The notes under the pieces: model-generated
The model's database searches: none
What the model saw: only the letters and a program-made list of their open reading frames with translations
Told to the model about the DNA's origin: nothing
Shown: positions 43,557 to 53,026 of the stretch, piece by piece
How the letters are laid out: every line of letters starts with the position of its first letter
Numbering within the stretch: position 1 is the first letter of the stretch
Made by a program: the position numbers and the translations under genes
Assembly: GCA_963934795.1 (NCBI GenBank)
Contig: CAWWAF010000005.1
Span: forward strand, 5,596 to 69,595
Length of the DNA: 64,000 nucleotides
Direction of reading: 5' to 3'
Source: UBA8438 sp963934795
GTDB lineage: Bacteria > Acidobacteriota > Vicinamibacteria > Vicinamibacterales > UBA8438

Positions 43557-44972
43557 ATGACCGCCAAGAGAGCGACATCGGCATCCGCGTCCGTGGTGGC
43601 AGCGCGGCGCACCCGATGCCATGCCGGCGCGCTAGCGATGCTAGTGTTCCTTGGCGCCTGCGGCGGTGTCGCCCCCCTCTCGGCCCAAGACGAACCTCGA
43701 CTGCTCGACAAGAACCGCGGCGCGTTCCCGGCCGCACCCAGATCCGGCACCGGCGCACTGGCTGGTCCCGTCCGCGATGCGCTAACAGACATCGCGCCGG
43801 CCTTGCGGCAGCAGCGGTTTCCGACGGATGCGGTTCGCACCATTGGCTCCTCCGGGGACCCGCGCCTCCTTTGGTACCTCTATGACCTGCTGCGTCTCAC
43901 GTCGAGCGACTCGCTACCTGTGGTGGTCCAGGCATTCGAGACGCTGAGTGGCAGTTCACTGGCCAGCGAGCCGTTGACCACCATGGGTGATCGCATCTTG
44001 GCGTGGGATCTCCCGGCCCCTCCAGACTATCGGCGCCTCAAACGCGATCTGTTTCTGCTGATCGAGCCGCGCTGGGCGCCGTTCTTCGACGACGAAGACT
44101 CCACCATCGACTGGCGGCTTGTCGGGTGGGGTGGCGTGTTCATCGACGACCGGCCCGTCGCCACCGCGGGCGAAATCTGCCCTCGCGGGTGCATCCCGGC
44201 CCTGGACGAACCGGCTGTGACCGATGCTGAGGGCGGGTCCTGGTATCCGGACCAGTCCCTGGTGTTTGGCGTGGTCGTCGGCGGGGAGGCCCGCGCGTAC
44301 CCGAAGCACATCATGGAAATACACGAGATGGTCAACGACACCCTCGGCGGGCGACGGCTGGCCATCCCCTACTGCACGCTGTGTCTGTCTGCGCAGGCGT
44401 ACTTCACCGACGACGTCGACGGGTTTGAACCCCTCCTGCGAACCTCGGGGCTGTTGTCACGCTCAAACAAGTTCATGTACGACGTCACCACCTTCTCGGC
44501 CGTGGATACCTTCACGGGAGAAGCCATCTCTGGACCGCTGCTCGATGCCGATGTCACGCTCGCGCAGACCACTGTCGTCACGTCCCCCTGGGGTGCCTGG
44601 CGCGCGGCGCACCCGGACACGACGATCATCGCGGAGGATGGCGGTATCGGCCGGCGCTACCCGGTCAATCCTCTACGCGGGCGGGACGACGCCGGGCCGA
44701 TCTTTCCGGTGGGCGACGTCGATCCCCGGCTGGGCGTGCACGAGGTGGTGGTGGGAGTACTCAATGCGGAAGGGCTCCCGGTCGCGTTCCCGGTCGCACC
44801 AACTCGGCTGGCACTGAACGCGGGTGAGGAGGTCTCCCTGGCCGGGGTCACACTGCAACCTGATTCCGGTGGCCTCCGCGCGTTCATCAACGGTTCGGAG
44901 ACCCCCGCGCATGAAGCGTTCTGGTTTGCGTGGAGTCAGTTTCAACCGAGAACGCGCTTGTGGGCGCGCTAG
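43557..44972 (+). CDS. Secreted DUF3179 domain protein
   Basis: 471 aa with a signal peptide (LAMLVFLGACGGVAPLSAQ), possibly a lipoprotein at the Cys. An N-terminal helical part (residues ~40-180) precedes DUF3179, seen in LDEPAVTDAEGGSWYPDQSLVFGVVVGGEARAYP, IHEMVNDTLGGRRLAIPYCTLCLSAQAY, SNKFMYDVTTFSAVDTFTGEAISGP and SPWGAWRAAHPDTTI. The conserved CTLC pair could bind metal or haem; no activity is established. It follows the PQQ dehydrogenase in the same operon and may work with it. Confidence 0.78.
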   Translation: MTAKRATSASASVVAARRTRCHAGALAMLVFLGACGGVAPLSAQDEPRLLDKNRGAFPAAPRSGTGALAGPVRDALTDIAPALRQQRFPTDAVRTIGSSGDPRLLWYLYDLLRLTSSDSLPVVVQAFETLSGSSLASEPLTTMGDRILAWDLPAPPDYRRLKRDLFLLIEPRWAPFFDDEDSTIDWRLVGWGGVFIDDRPVATAGEICPRGCIPALDEPAVTDAEGGSWYPDQSLVFGVVVGGEARAYPKHIMEIHEMVNDTLGGRRLAIPYCTLCLSAQAYFTDDVDGFEPLLRTSGLLSRSNKFMYDVTTFSAVDTFTGEAISGPLLDADVTLAQTTVVTSPWGAWRAAHPDTTIIAEDGGIGRRYPVNPLRGRDDAGPIFPVGDVDPRLGVHEVVVGVLNAEGLPVAFPVAPTRLALNAGEEVSLAGVTLQPDSGGLRAFINGSETPAHEAFWFAWSQFQPRTRLWAR

Positions 44973-45048
44973 GGAACGCCTCGGTGGCGGTGAAGGGACG
45001 GGCCCGAGTCGCTCTCTCGGTGACCGTCACCGGGGCGCGAACCAGCCC

Positions 45049-46065
45049 TCAACGACCGTCCACTGCCGCGTCCGCCAACCGAGCAGTTCGGAGCATGCCG
45101 CCCATCGAGACATTGCCTTCGTGACAGGCGAATTCGAAGAGCGTCTGGTCGCGGCGCTTCAACGGGATCTCCGCCGTCCACGGTGACTCCCAAGTGGTGG
45201 GGTCAGTGAATGTGAGCTGATACAGGATGGTGTCTGGCCCGGTCCGCGTGAACCGCTCGACGAGGTGCAACTCGCCGGCGGAACCGTAGAAGTAGCTACC
45301 AGACGCGAAGTTTCGCGTCTCGACCACCAGCGTGTCGCCATCCCAGTGGCCCCGCGGGTCGCCGTTCCACTGCCGGATGTTCTGCGACAGGTGTGGGTGT
45401 CCGTCGAGCGCGATCAGCCGGGCGTCATGAAACGCTTCACTCAGGAACGCCAGATGATCCGGGGTCTGCACGATTTGATAGAAGGTGTAGGGGCCCGAAC
45501 CGAAATTCCCCCCCAGCCTCGGCACGCCGGTCGTCACGCAACGGTGAAAGTTGTTCAGGTCCTCTGGACCGGTCTTGAACTCCCAGCCGGTGTCCACACG
45601 CGCCTCGCGCGCCTGCCCGGCTGCGGTTAGGGCTGGAATGCGACCGTCGGGCGGGTCGATGACCTGCGACGTCCTGTTCGTGAACTCCACATCGACCATC
45701 CCAAGAGAGTTGCTGGTCGAGGACGGACCACCGTAGGTATCAACGTCATTCAACGCCGCGAAGAACGCCCCTTCCGGCGTCGTGAAGGCGCTACGGCCGT
45801 TCTGGAAAATACGGCCCGCGCGCGCGCGGAGCGTCGCGACCTCTTCATCGGTCAGAAACTCGCGCCCCTCGAAAACCGGCGGACGCTGCAACGGCGTGGC
45901 AGTGTTGCTGAGCCAGACGCCTTGCAGATCAGGCCGCCCGTCGGACAAGCGAGGCGGGGTCCAGTCCTCAGCCGACTCGGTCTGCGCACCGGCGGGCACG
46001 ACCGCACACAGCAACCCGATCGACGCCATCACCACCACGACGCGAGCCAGACCACTGAAGCACAT
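45049..46065 (-). CDS. Secreted protein of the unnamed ACHEGNY family (copy C)
   Basis: 338 aa with AAGGAGG just before the ATG and a signal peptide ending VPAGAQ. Opening WTPPRLSDGRPDLQGVWLSNTATPLQRP, then FLTDEEVATLRARA, VIDPPDGRIPALT, HWDGDTLVVETRNFASG, HLVERFTRTGPDTILYQLT and the terminal EFACHEGNVSMGGMLRTARLAD, where Val replaces the usual Tyr. It stands alone: converging with DUF3179, and followed upstream by a 142-bp gap before the DUF5916 gene end. Function unknown. Confidence 0.72.
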   Translation of the reverse strand: MCFSGLARVVVVMASIGLLCAVVPAGAQTESAEDWTPPRLSDGRPDLQGVWLSNTATPLQRPPVFEGREFLTDEEVATLRARAGRIFQNGRSAFTTPEGAFFAALNDVDTYGGPSSTSNSLGMVDVEFTNRTSQVIDPPDGRIPALTAAGQAREARVDTGWEFKTGPEDLNNFHRCVTTGVPRLGGNFGSGPYTFYQIVQTPDHLAFLSEAFHDARLIALDGHPHLSQNIRQWNGDPRGHWDGDTLVVETRNFASGSYFYGSAGELHLVERFTRTGPDTILYQLTFTDPTTWESPWTAEIPLKRRDQTLFEFACHEGNVSMGGMLRTARLADAAVDGR

Positions 46066-46207
46066 ACGCCCCTCCTTCGGTTGCGGCCATTCTATGGCAC
46101 ACCGCTCGCTTCGCCTACCGCCGTGCCGACGCTCGACGCCTCCTGGTATCCGAGAGAGAGCCCATGAGCAGACTCACCCGCCGGGGCGGTCCCGGCCATC
46201 CAGTGTC

Positions 46208-46985
46208 TCAGAACCGGAACAAGCGGGTGAGCTTGATAACGAACGCCCGATTCTCGAGCGTCGGATACCGGGGCGAGAGCGTGTCACGCTCATCCGTGTA
46301 CACGACGAAGAGCTCACTGCCCGGCAGATACTCCCATCGAAAGCGGACGTTCGTGCCAAGTGAGTCGGCCCCCGAGTTGTATTGCAGAAGAGCAGACACG
46401 AACATCCGTGGCGTGAGCGTGTAGGTGCTCCGGGCCGCCACGACCTCGGTGGTGAAGGCACCCTGCGGCAGGTCGATCCAGTTGAGCGATACCGACGGCT
46501 CGACGGTCAACCGGGGCATCAGCCCGATCCGGCCGTTGAAGAAACTGACACTGGTCCGGTCGCCGCTAAAGAAGCTTCCGCGGTCGAGCGCCAGCGCCCC
46601 GGACCACGGCCGCTGCTGGGCGAGAGCGTAGACGACCCGGGTGTTCACGAACGAGTAGCCGCCCACCGGAATCGACACGCCACTGGCGATCTCGAACGGC
46701 GCTTTCAAGAACTCGTAGCTGTCGGTCACGCCGGAATAGAACCGGTCGCCGTTCTCGAGCTCAATACCGAAGAGCCCCTGCTGGATGCGCGTCTCGAGCA
46801 TCCCGGCCCCATCCGTCGTGTAGTCGAACGAGCCCTCCCACAGGAACTTCCGGATGGCAGCGATCGACCGGGGGCGCGGACTGAAACGGAAGGACCCAAA
46901 ATTCCGCCGAAAGTCGTCTCGGCGGAGGAATCCGACCTCGGGGTTGAAGTTCGCCCCGACGGCCAACCGCTCGGCTACGACGCCC
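46208..46985 (-). pseudogene. C-terminal part of DUF5916 protein, separated by a frameshift
   Basis: This frame continues the DUF5916 barrel of the gene upstream: VVAERLAVGANFNPEVGFLRRDDFRRNFGSF ... LENRAFVIKLTRLFRF, ending in Phe as outer-membrane barrels do. The upstream frame ends in TWAS. Adding one G to the run of three at 46983-46985 (C on the + strand) would join the two as GDTWGVVAERLAVG. This is a one-base deletion in a short homopolymer, either real or a sequencing error. Confidence 0.75.
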
Positions 46986-49008
46986 AGGTGTCGCCGCTGT
47001 AGTCGAACTGCGCTTGATAACTGATGTCATCCCCGCTCACATCAGGCGTCTGGGTGCGAGCCAGGTAGGTATTCACGTTCAGGTTGTCGAAGAACGAAAA
47101 GACGCCGTCCACGCCGTAGGTGCTGTTGGCGCCGCCGCCGTCGATGGCCACGGACCGCCGCGCGACCAGAGCGCCCACGGTACTCCGGCGCAGCACATCG
47201 CGTTTCACGCGAGCGACCGCGAAGTTGGTCCCGAGGGCGCCAGCCTCGAGGTCCTCGCCGGTCTGCACGTCCAGCAGTCCGATGCTGTATGGCCCTGCCC
47301 GTCCGGTGAGCCGCCCGCCGCCCTGAATGGGTACCGCGCCGTCTTCAGACACCCCGATTTGCCGGCTGAAGAACATGACGGGCGCCGTCCCCCCGAATCC
47401 CTGCCCGCTGAAGAAGTAGGCCGTGGGATTCGGTCGAAACCCGCCACCGAAATCGAAGATACCCTGCCCTTCCAGGAAGAACTCCCGCTTCTCCGGGTAG
47501 AACAGGCTGAAGCGCGTCAGGTTGACTTGCTGCTCGTCCACCTCGACCTGCGCAAAGTCGGTGTTGTACGTGAAATCAGCCGTCAGTCCCTGCGTCACCC
47601 CGTACTTGACGTCGAACCCGACATCCCCGGCCAGTTCGTTGCGGAAGGTCGGCACCGATGCCAGGTTGGTCGTGGCGTCAGCAATGGCATACGTCTTCAA
47701 CTCGAGGCGCGTACCGGCTTCCGGCACCTCGAGCCCAACGAGCGTCGCGGCCGACGACAACTTGAACAAACCAGCGAAGGAAAGCGCGGCCGGGATCGGC
47801 GTCAAGAACGAAATCTCGTTCTTGGATGCCGCTCGGCGCTGCACGTTGAAGCCCCAGATCTGCTCTGGTCCGGCGCCATAACGCAGCGACTTGAACGGCA
47901 CCGCCATCTCGACCGTCCACCCGCCGTCGAACCGGCCGGTGCGCACGTCCCATACCGTGTTCCAGTCGCGGTTCGGTGTCCGCTCGTTGGTGATCGTCGC
48001 GTCGAAAAGACCGCCCAGGGGGTTGGTGATGAAATTGAACGCGCTTCGCCGGTCGTAGAAAGTGTCGAGTACGACCCCAAGCGTCTCGTTGCCGAACATA
48101 CCGGCGGCGTCACGCTTCATCTCGTTCGCAACTAGGCGGTCGGGAAACTCGCTCCAACACCGCGCAGCGATATACAACATGTCGTCGTCGAACAGTACCC
48201 ACAGCTCGGTCTGGTCGGTCGCCGGCGCACCTTCGTCCGGCTCCTGCTGGATGAAATCGGTGACCGGGTCCACGTCCGCGTATACCCCTTCGTCGAGGAG
48301 GCCATCGAGCTGCAGGGGACCGCCCAGCCGTACGGCGCGCATCGTCATCCGGCCCTGCGAGTCACGCGCCACCACCGCTGGCGGCGCCGGCGGCGGCGGG
48401 CCGTCGATGATGGCGGACCGTGTCATCGCGAAGCCACCGGTTCCCGGCCGCGATTCCACCGGCGCGGCATCGACGTTCGGCGACGACTCGGCGCGCGGCT
48501 CAGCCCGCTTGAGGCGGCCGGCGACACCCTCTTCGCCGCCACCGGGGACGGGAGCGGCGTCCCCCATCGTCACCTGGCGTCCGAGCAGGCCAGCCAGCCG
48601 CGCCGCCAGCTCGTCCTGCAACGCGAACAGGTCGCTGACGACACCGTCGATTTTCACGGCGTCCTCCATCGGTCCGACAACCCCATCGACCAACGTCGCC
48701 GTAATCCGCACGCGATCGCCAATCCGCTGGTAGCTCCCCCGCACGCGCGGCCCCACCGCTCCATCTCCTGTGTCGACGCGGCCCCCGAGGTCGGCCGCCA
48801 CCGCCTCGGCGATACCGCGTCCGATCCACTCGTCGGCGGCGGCGCCACTCAGATTCTCGAACGCCTCGACCACCACCGACGGCGCCGCCCCACCGCCAGC
48901 CGAACCACGCCCCGTCTGCGCGGACGCCGCCCCAGGCGACGCAAGCGTCGCCGCGACGACCAGGCACACTGTCACGACGTTCGTCTGTCTTCGTATCACG
49001 GGGGGCAC
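46975..49008 (-). CDS. DUF5916 outer-membrane protein with TolB-like and CBM9-like domains (frameshifted near its end)
   Basis: Signal peptide VVTVCLVVAATLASPGAASAQ. The region after it (SVVVEAFENLSGAAADEWIGRGIAEAVAADLGG ... DLFALQDELAARLAGLLG) resembles the TolB-like domain found in adenylate-cyclase-linked TPR proteins. A CBM9-like beta-sandwich follows (LDGLLDEGVYADVDPVTDFIQQEPDEGAPAT). DUF5916 starts near FNFITNPLGGLFDATITNE and includes TQGLTADFTYNTDFAQVEVDEQQVN. The frame breaks at 46983-46985. The start is uncertain: an ATG at 49068 overlaps the ATG of the divergent gene, so I prefer a GTG at 49008. Confidence 0.75.
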   Translation of the reverse strand: MPPVIRRQTNVVTVCLVVAATLASPGAASAQTGRGSAGGGAAPSVVVEAFENLSGAAADEWIGRGIAEAVAADLGGRVDTGDGAVGPRVRGSYQRIGDRVRITATLVDGVVGPMEDAVKIDGVVSDLFALQDELAARLAGLLGRQVTMGDAAPVPGGGEEGVAGRLKRAEPRAESSPNVDAAPVESRPGTGGFAMTRSAIIDGPPPPAPPAVVARDSQGRMTMRAVRLGGPLQLDGLLDEGVYADVDPVTDFIQQEPDEGAPATDQTELWVLFDDDMLYIAARCWSEFPDRLVANEMKRDAAGMFGNETLGVVLDTFYDRRSAFNFITNPLGGLFDATITNERTPNRDWNTVWDVRTGRFDGGWTVEMAVPFKSLRYGAGPEQIWGFNVQRRAASKNEISFLTPIPAALSFAGLFKLSSAATLVGLEVPEAGTRLELKTYAIADATTNLASVPTFRNELAGDVGFDVKYGVTQGLTADFTYNTDFAQVEVDEQQVNLTRFSLFYPEKREFFLEGQGIFDFGGGFRPNPTAYFFSGQGFGGTAPVMFFSRQIGVSEDGAVPIQGGGRLTGRAGPYSIGLLDVQTGEDLEAGALGTNFAVARVKRDVLRRSTVGALVARRSVAIDGGGANSTYGVDGVFSFFDNLNVNTYLARTQTPDVSGDDISYQAQFDYSGDTWAS

Positions 49009-49066
49009 GGGAGGAAGCTTTCGGGGACGGCCAAACGTAGTAGTGTACCGATTTTGAAGGGGGAGC

Positions 49067-50035
49067 ATGCTTACTGACCAGCCACGCCGCACCGCCGCCC
49101 GGCTTCCCTGGATCTTGACGGGCGTCTGTGTCGTTGCCGTGTGCCTGACCTTCGCCACCGTCGCGGCTCAACCGTCGCCGGAGCGTCTCAACCCGCTGGT
49201 CGCCAAGCTGGCCGGGGGCGACCGCGCATTCGGGGTCAGCACCTACGACCTCTCACTCGAGAACGCGCGGTCACTCGCTCGGTCCAACCTCGACTATGTC
49301 TATGTCGACATGGAGCACGGCCCGATGGACTTCGCCGCGTTGCAGGAGTTCCTGCTGGGTCTGACGGACCGCGCCGCCGTAGCCGAACGCGGGAGCGTGG
49401 CGCAAAGCCTGACACCATTGGCCCGCCTGGCACCCTATGGCCGTGAGTCCCCGCAATGGGCCGTGAAGCAGGCGCTCGATATCGGCGTCATGGGATTGAT
49501 TTTCCCCGCGATCGACACCCCGGACCAGGCGCTCCGTGCGGTGCAGTCGATGCGATACCCGCAGCGCCGTGACGCCCCCTACCCTGACCCGCCCGGACAG
49601 CGGGGCTCAGGACCGACAGCCGCCGCCTGGTTCTGGGGACTATCGACTGGCGACTACGTCCGTTACGCCGACACGTGGCCGCTCAACCCAGCGGGGGAAC
49701 TGGTGGCCATCATGATGATCGAGTCCACGGAGGCGGTCCGCAACGTCGAGGCGATTGCCGAGGTCCCAGGCGTCGCCGGCTTCTACCTCGGTCCCAGTGA
49801 CCTGTCCAATTCGCTGGGCCTTCCCCGCGACGACCCGCGCGTCGAGGCGGCGATTCAAACGGTGGTCGACGCCTGCCAAGGCCACGGAATCGCATGCGGC
49901 ATCACCGCCAGCGCGGCCGACATGCCGCGCCGAATCGAACAGGGCTTCACCATCCTCGGCGGGGGCCGCGCCGGAGGCGGTCTTCCCACGGCGGTCGACG
50001 CTGCGGTCGCGGCTGGCCGCGCCGTGCCCGACTAG
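49067..50035 (+). CDS. HpcH/HpaI-family aldolase with a signal peptide
   Basis: 322 aa. Class II pyruvate aldolases of this family cleave 4-hydroxy-2-oxo acids in aromatic degradation. The core is intact: VYVDMEHGPMDF (catalytic His), the Arg in TPLARLAPYG, LDIGVMGLIFPAIDTPDQA, MMIESTEAVRNVEAI (metal-binding Glu) and FYLGPSDLSNSLGLP (metal-binding Asp). The first ~38 residues (RLPWILTGVCVVAVCLTFATVAAQ) look like a signal peptide, which is unusual because the family is cytoplasmic. AGGGGGAG directly precedes the ATG. Related secreted forms may exist in this phylum. Substrate unknown. Confidence 0.85.
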   Translation: MLTDQPRRTAARLPWILTGVCVVAVCLTFATVAAQPSPERLNPLVAKLAGGDRAFGVSTYDLSLENARSLARSNLDYVYVDMEHGPMDFAALQEFLLGLTDRAAVAERGSVAQSLTPLARLAPYGRESPQWAVKQALDIGVMGLIFPAIDTPDQALRAVQSMRYPQRRDAPYPDPPGQRGSGPTAAAWFWGLSTGDYVRYADTWPLNPAGELVAIMMIESTEAVRNVEAIAEVPGVAGFYLGPSDLSNSLGLPRDDPRVEAAIQTVVDACQGHGIACGITASAADMPRRIEQGFTILGGGRAGGGLPTAVDAAVAAGRAVPD

Positions 50036-50168
50036 CGCTGCGGCAGTTCCCCGGGGGAGCACGGGCTAGACACCCACCTGCTCAGCGCTCCCAGGCCGGG
50101 TCCGACCCGCGCACAACTGGCCCGTCCATGGCTGGTCCTCGGTCGACGCTCACAGCAGTGCCACCCAG

Positions 50169-51875
50169 CTATGGAAGCGCGTAGACGAAGATGCCATTCC
50201 CTGCTCGAGGGTTCTTCATCTCCGGCAGGAGATCTCCTGGGAGCAAGCTGGTCCAGCTTGATCCGCCGAGCGGGCTCCCCGCCCCGAACGCCACGTATTG
50301 GCGCCCGTCGACGGCATACGTGATCGGATAGCCATTGGCCATGGTGGAGAGTCGGCTCCGCCAGAGCTCCTCGCCGGTCTGCGCGTCATACGCGAACACG
50401 TAGCGCTCCCAGTCGCCTATGAACACGAGACCGCCTGCGGTGGTCAGCGCAGCGGTGTTGTAGGGCGCTCGACGGCGCTGCTTCCACAACGCCTCTCCCG
50501 TACGAATGTCCAGGGCCTGGAGTTCGCCGAGCTGGTCTGGCGCATCCGGATGAAAGTGGTTCTGACGATCACGAACACCACCCGTCCCGCCGCCGCCGAG
50601 ACGTTGCTCGACCGGCAGGAACGCGGCAGTCTCGCAGTTCAGGTTCAATGGAATATACAGGGCGGTGGTGTCCGGGTGATAGGCCATCGCCCGGAGGCTC
50701 TTGAAGCCGCCGGTGCTCGGGCAGAAATAGAGTTCCTCGCCCACGTCCGAGATCATGTCCTCGCGATGGGTAACGGCACCAGTTTCCGTATTGACGTCGA
50801 CGATGTTCTGGTAGCCGAGGTCGATGGCGTTCTGGTACTGGCCATTGGCCCGATCAAGTTCCCACAAGACGCCCAACTTGCCCATACTGAAGACAGACTG
50901 CTTGCCGTCGTAGTCGATCAGGATTCGCTCGAACGTCTCGTCCATGTCGTGGCTGTCGCCAGGAATGTGCTGGAAGTACCACTGCATCTCGCCGGTGGCC
51001 GGGTCTAGCGCGAGTGTCGAGTTGCTGTAGAGTGCGTCGCCGTCGGTGCCCCGGGCGTCACGCGACCACGGCTTGGCCTGCGAGGTGCCGTAGTAGACCA
51101 GCCCAGTCACCGGGTCGTAGCTCCCGGGAATCCAGGCATCGCTGCCGGCGCGCATCAGCAAGGGCAGGTCGCCCCAGGTATCGCCGCCACGCTCGCCAGG
51201 GCGGGCGACGGTTGATGTCCGCCAGAGCACCTGCCCGCTGCGGCCATCCACGCCGATGATGTAGCACGTGTCCTCGCGGAACCGCTCGCAGCCGCGGAGC
51301 CCGGCCACGACGACGCCATCGGCGATCACCGGACCGCTGGAAAAGCCATAGCCTTCCTGGTCTGGGGGGGCGGCTGGCGTGTCGTAGCGCACGACTCCTG
51401 TGCGCGCATCGAGACCCACCACATGCGCGTCGACGGTATTCAGGATGACCAGATCCTCGTAGATGGCCAGACTCCGCATCTGCGCGCCTGGCCTCCGGCG
51501 CTCATCCATTTCGTACCGGAACTCCCAGATGAAGTCGCCGTTCCGCGCATCGAGCGCCTGCACGACATTGCCCGGGTTGGCGATGTACATCGTTCCGTCG
51601 TGCACCACTGGCGTAGTCTGCGACACCCCTGCCTCGAGGCCCCAGGCCCACGCCAGCTGCAGGTCGCCGACATTACTCTTCTCGATCTCGTCGAGTGGGC
51701 TGTAGCCCCAACCGTCAAGCGTGCGTCGCCAGCTCAACCAGTCGCCATCATCGGGGTTCTGCAGAACCGCGTCCGTGACGGGGGTGAAGTTCTCGATCTG
51801 CGCCTGGGCCGGAACGGCCGCGGCGAACACGAACGTGGCACACGCGAATAGCGTACGGCGTCTCTTGGGCGACAT
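50169..51875 (-). CDS. PQQ-dependent (quinoprotein) alcohol dehydrogenase-like
   Basis: 568 aa with a signal peptide (FACATFVFAAAVPAQAQ). A strong AGGAGG lies just before the ATG. This copy is of the methanol/ethanol dehydrogenase type rather than the glucose type: NPDDGDWLSWRRTLDGWGYSPLDEI, TTPVVHDGTMYIANPGNVVQALDARNG and FQHIPGDSHDMDETFERILIDYDG. The cysteine pair in GLRGCERFREDTCY could form a disulphide but is not the vicinal pair of classical alcohol dehydrogenases. No cytochrome domain. The 155 bp upstream hold no clear feature; ACHEGNY copy D is next. Confidence 0.85.
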   Translation of the reverse strand: MSPKRRRTLFACATFVFAAAVPAQAQIENFTPVTDAVLQNPDDGDWLSWRRTLDGWGYSPLDEIEKSNVGDLQLAWAWGLEAGVSQTTPVVHDGTMYIANPGNVVQALDARNGDFIWEFRYEMDERRRPGAQMRSLAIYEDLVILNTVDAHVVGLDARTGVVRYDTPAAPPDQEGYGFSSGPVIADGVVVAGLRGCERFREDTCYIIGVDGRSGQVLWRTSTVARPGERGGDTWGDLPLLMRAGSDAWIPGSYDPVTGLVYYGTSQAKPWSRDARGTDGDALYSNSTLALDPATGEMQWYFQHIPGDSHDMDETFERILIDYDGKQSVFSMGKLGVLWELDRANGQYQNAIDLGYQNIVDVNTETGAVTHREDMISDVGEELYFCPSTGGFKSLRAMAYHPDTTALYIPLNLNCETAAFLPVEQRLGGGGTGGVRDRQNHFHPDAPDQLGELQALDIRTGEALWKQRRRAPYNTAALTTAGGLVFIGDWERYVFAYDAQTGEELWRSRLSTMANGYPITYAVDGRQYVAFGAGSPLGGSSWTSLLPGDLLPEMKNPRAGNGIFVYALP

Positions 51876-52030
51876 AAGGACCTCCTGGAGCCGAAACGTG
51901 AGACCAGATACTGAAGGACACTGATGAACGATGCGGCGAATTGTACCGTGGCCGGACGCGAACGCCGAAACGGCGCGCTCGCATCAGCAAGCGCGCCGCT
52001 TTGTCTCCCCGCACATCGTTCGGCCGCTCG

Positions 52031-53026
52031 CTACTGACCGGCCTCTTCCTGACGGGCGCCGCCGAGCGCGTTCGGTACCGAGTAGTTCCCTTCGTGGCAG
52101 GCGTACTCGAACTGGAGATACTCGTCATCTCGGTTGAACGGGAACGCCGCGGTCCAGGGCGCGGTATAGGTGTCCTCATCGTCCATCCTCACCGAATAGC
52201 GAATCTCGTCCGGACCGACGACGGTGAACCGCTCGACCATGTGCTGCTGCTCGGACTGCCGAGACCGCGTGCCCGCGGTTGGGCCGCGCATGTTCTTGAC
52301 GGCTTTGAAGTTTGTCGACTCGACGACCAGGGTGTTCCCTTCCCAGCGCCCGCGTGGGTCGCCTTCCCACTGCTTCACCTTTGTGTCGGCATGTGGCTCG
52401 TCGATCGGGATGATCCGGACGTTGTGGATCATCTCGCTGTGAATCGTGACGTAGCCGGGCGACTGCAGAATCAGCGTGCCGTTGTTGTACTCGGTGGGCA
52501 TCATCATGCCGAGCACGCCGCGAGAGATGCACCGGTCGCCCGATTCCATATTCCCGGCTTCGTCGTGCAGCTCCGCCATGGCCATGGCCACAGACTCCCG
52601 GGCGTTGGCGGTGGGTGCCGGAATACGGCCGTTCGGTGGGTCCACGATGATCGACGCCTGACCGATATCGTCCGGGGTCTCCCAGTACCAGTCGAACCAG
52701 TAGGTGCCGTAGCCACCGACCCCGCCCGCGTTCTCCTCGTGCCCCTTCCACTCCGACCCCGCGATGCGCCCTTCGCCGCGCGCCGTCGCCCGCTCCTGCA
52801 ATTCCTCAGGCGAGAGCTCTTTCCCGGCGAGTTCCTCCGGCAATTCGAGCGGGGTGAATATCGCTCGCGAGTTGTTCCACATGCCGGTGATATTGGGCTG
52901 GCCATCCGCCAACAGCTCGGGCGTATACCCTGACGCCCCGGGGGTATTCTGCGCAGCTGCCGGCGACGCCGACGCGACCATCAATCCACCCGCCAACGCT
53001 GCGACGGTGAGTAATGCACGATTCAT
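52031..53026 (-). CDS. Secreted protein of the unnamed ACHEGNY family (copy D)
   Basis: 331 aa with AAAGGAGA 8 nt before the ATG and a signal peptide ending ASPAAAQ. It opens TPELLADGQPNITGMWNNSRAIFTPLELP, then LSPEELQERATARGEG, IIVDPPNGRIPAPT, RWEGNTLVVESTNFKAV, MVERFTVVGPDEIRYSVRM and the terminal EYACHEGNYSVPNALGGARQEE. It lies between two PQQ dehydrogenases (50169 and 53114) on the same strand, the second instance of close linkage. Function unknown. Confidence 0.72.
   Translation of the reverse strand: MNRALLTVAALAGGLMVASASPAAAQNTPGASGYTPELLADGQPNITGMWNNSRAIFTPLELPEELAGKELSPEELQERATARGEGRIAGSEWKGHEENAGGVGGYGTYWFDWYWETPDDIGQASIIVDPPNGRIPAPTANARESVAMAMAELHDEAGNMESGDRCISRGVLGMMMPTEYNNGTLILQSPGYVTIHSEMIHNVRIIPIDEPHADTKVKQWEGDPRGRWEGNTLVVESTNFKAVKNMRGPTAGTRSRQSEQQHMVERFTVVGPDEIRYSVRMDDEDTYTAPWTAAFPFNRDDEYLQFEYACHEGNYSVPNALGGARQEEAGQ

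Noticed and set aside
47014..48135. 373-codon open frame opposite the DUF5916 gene
   Set aside because: Low-complexity, no homology-like features, and fully inside a well-supported gene on the other strand.
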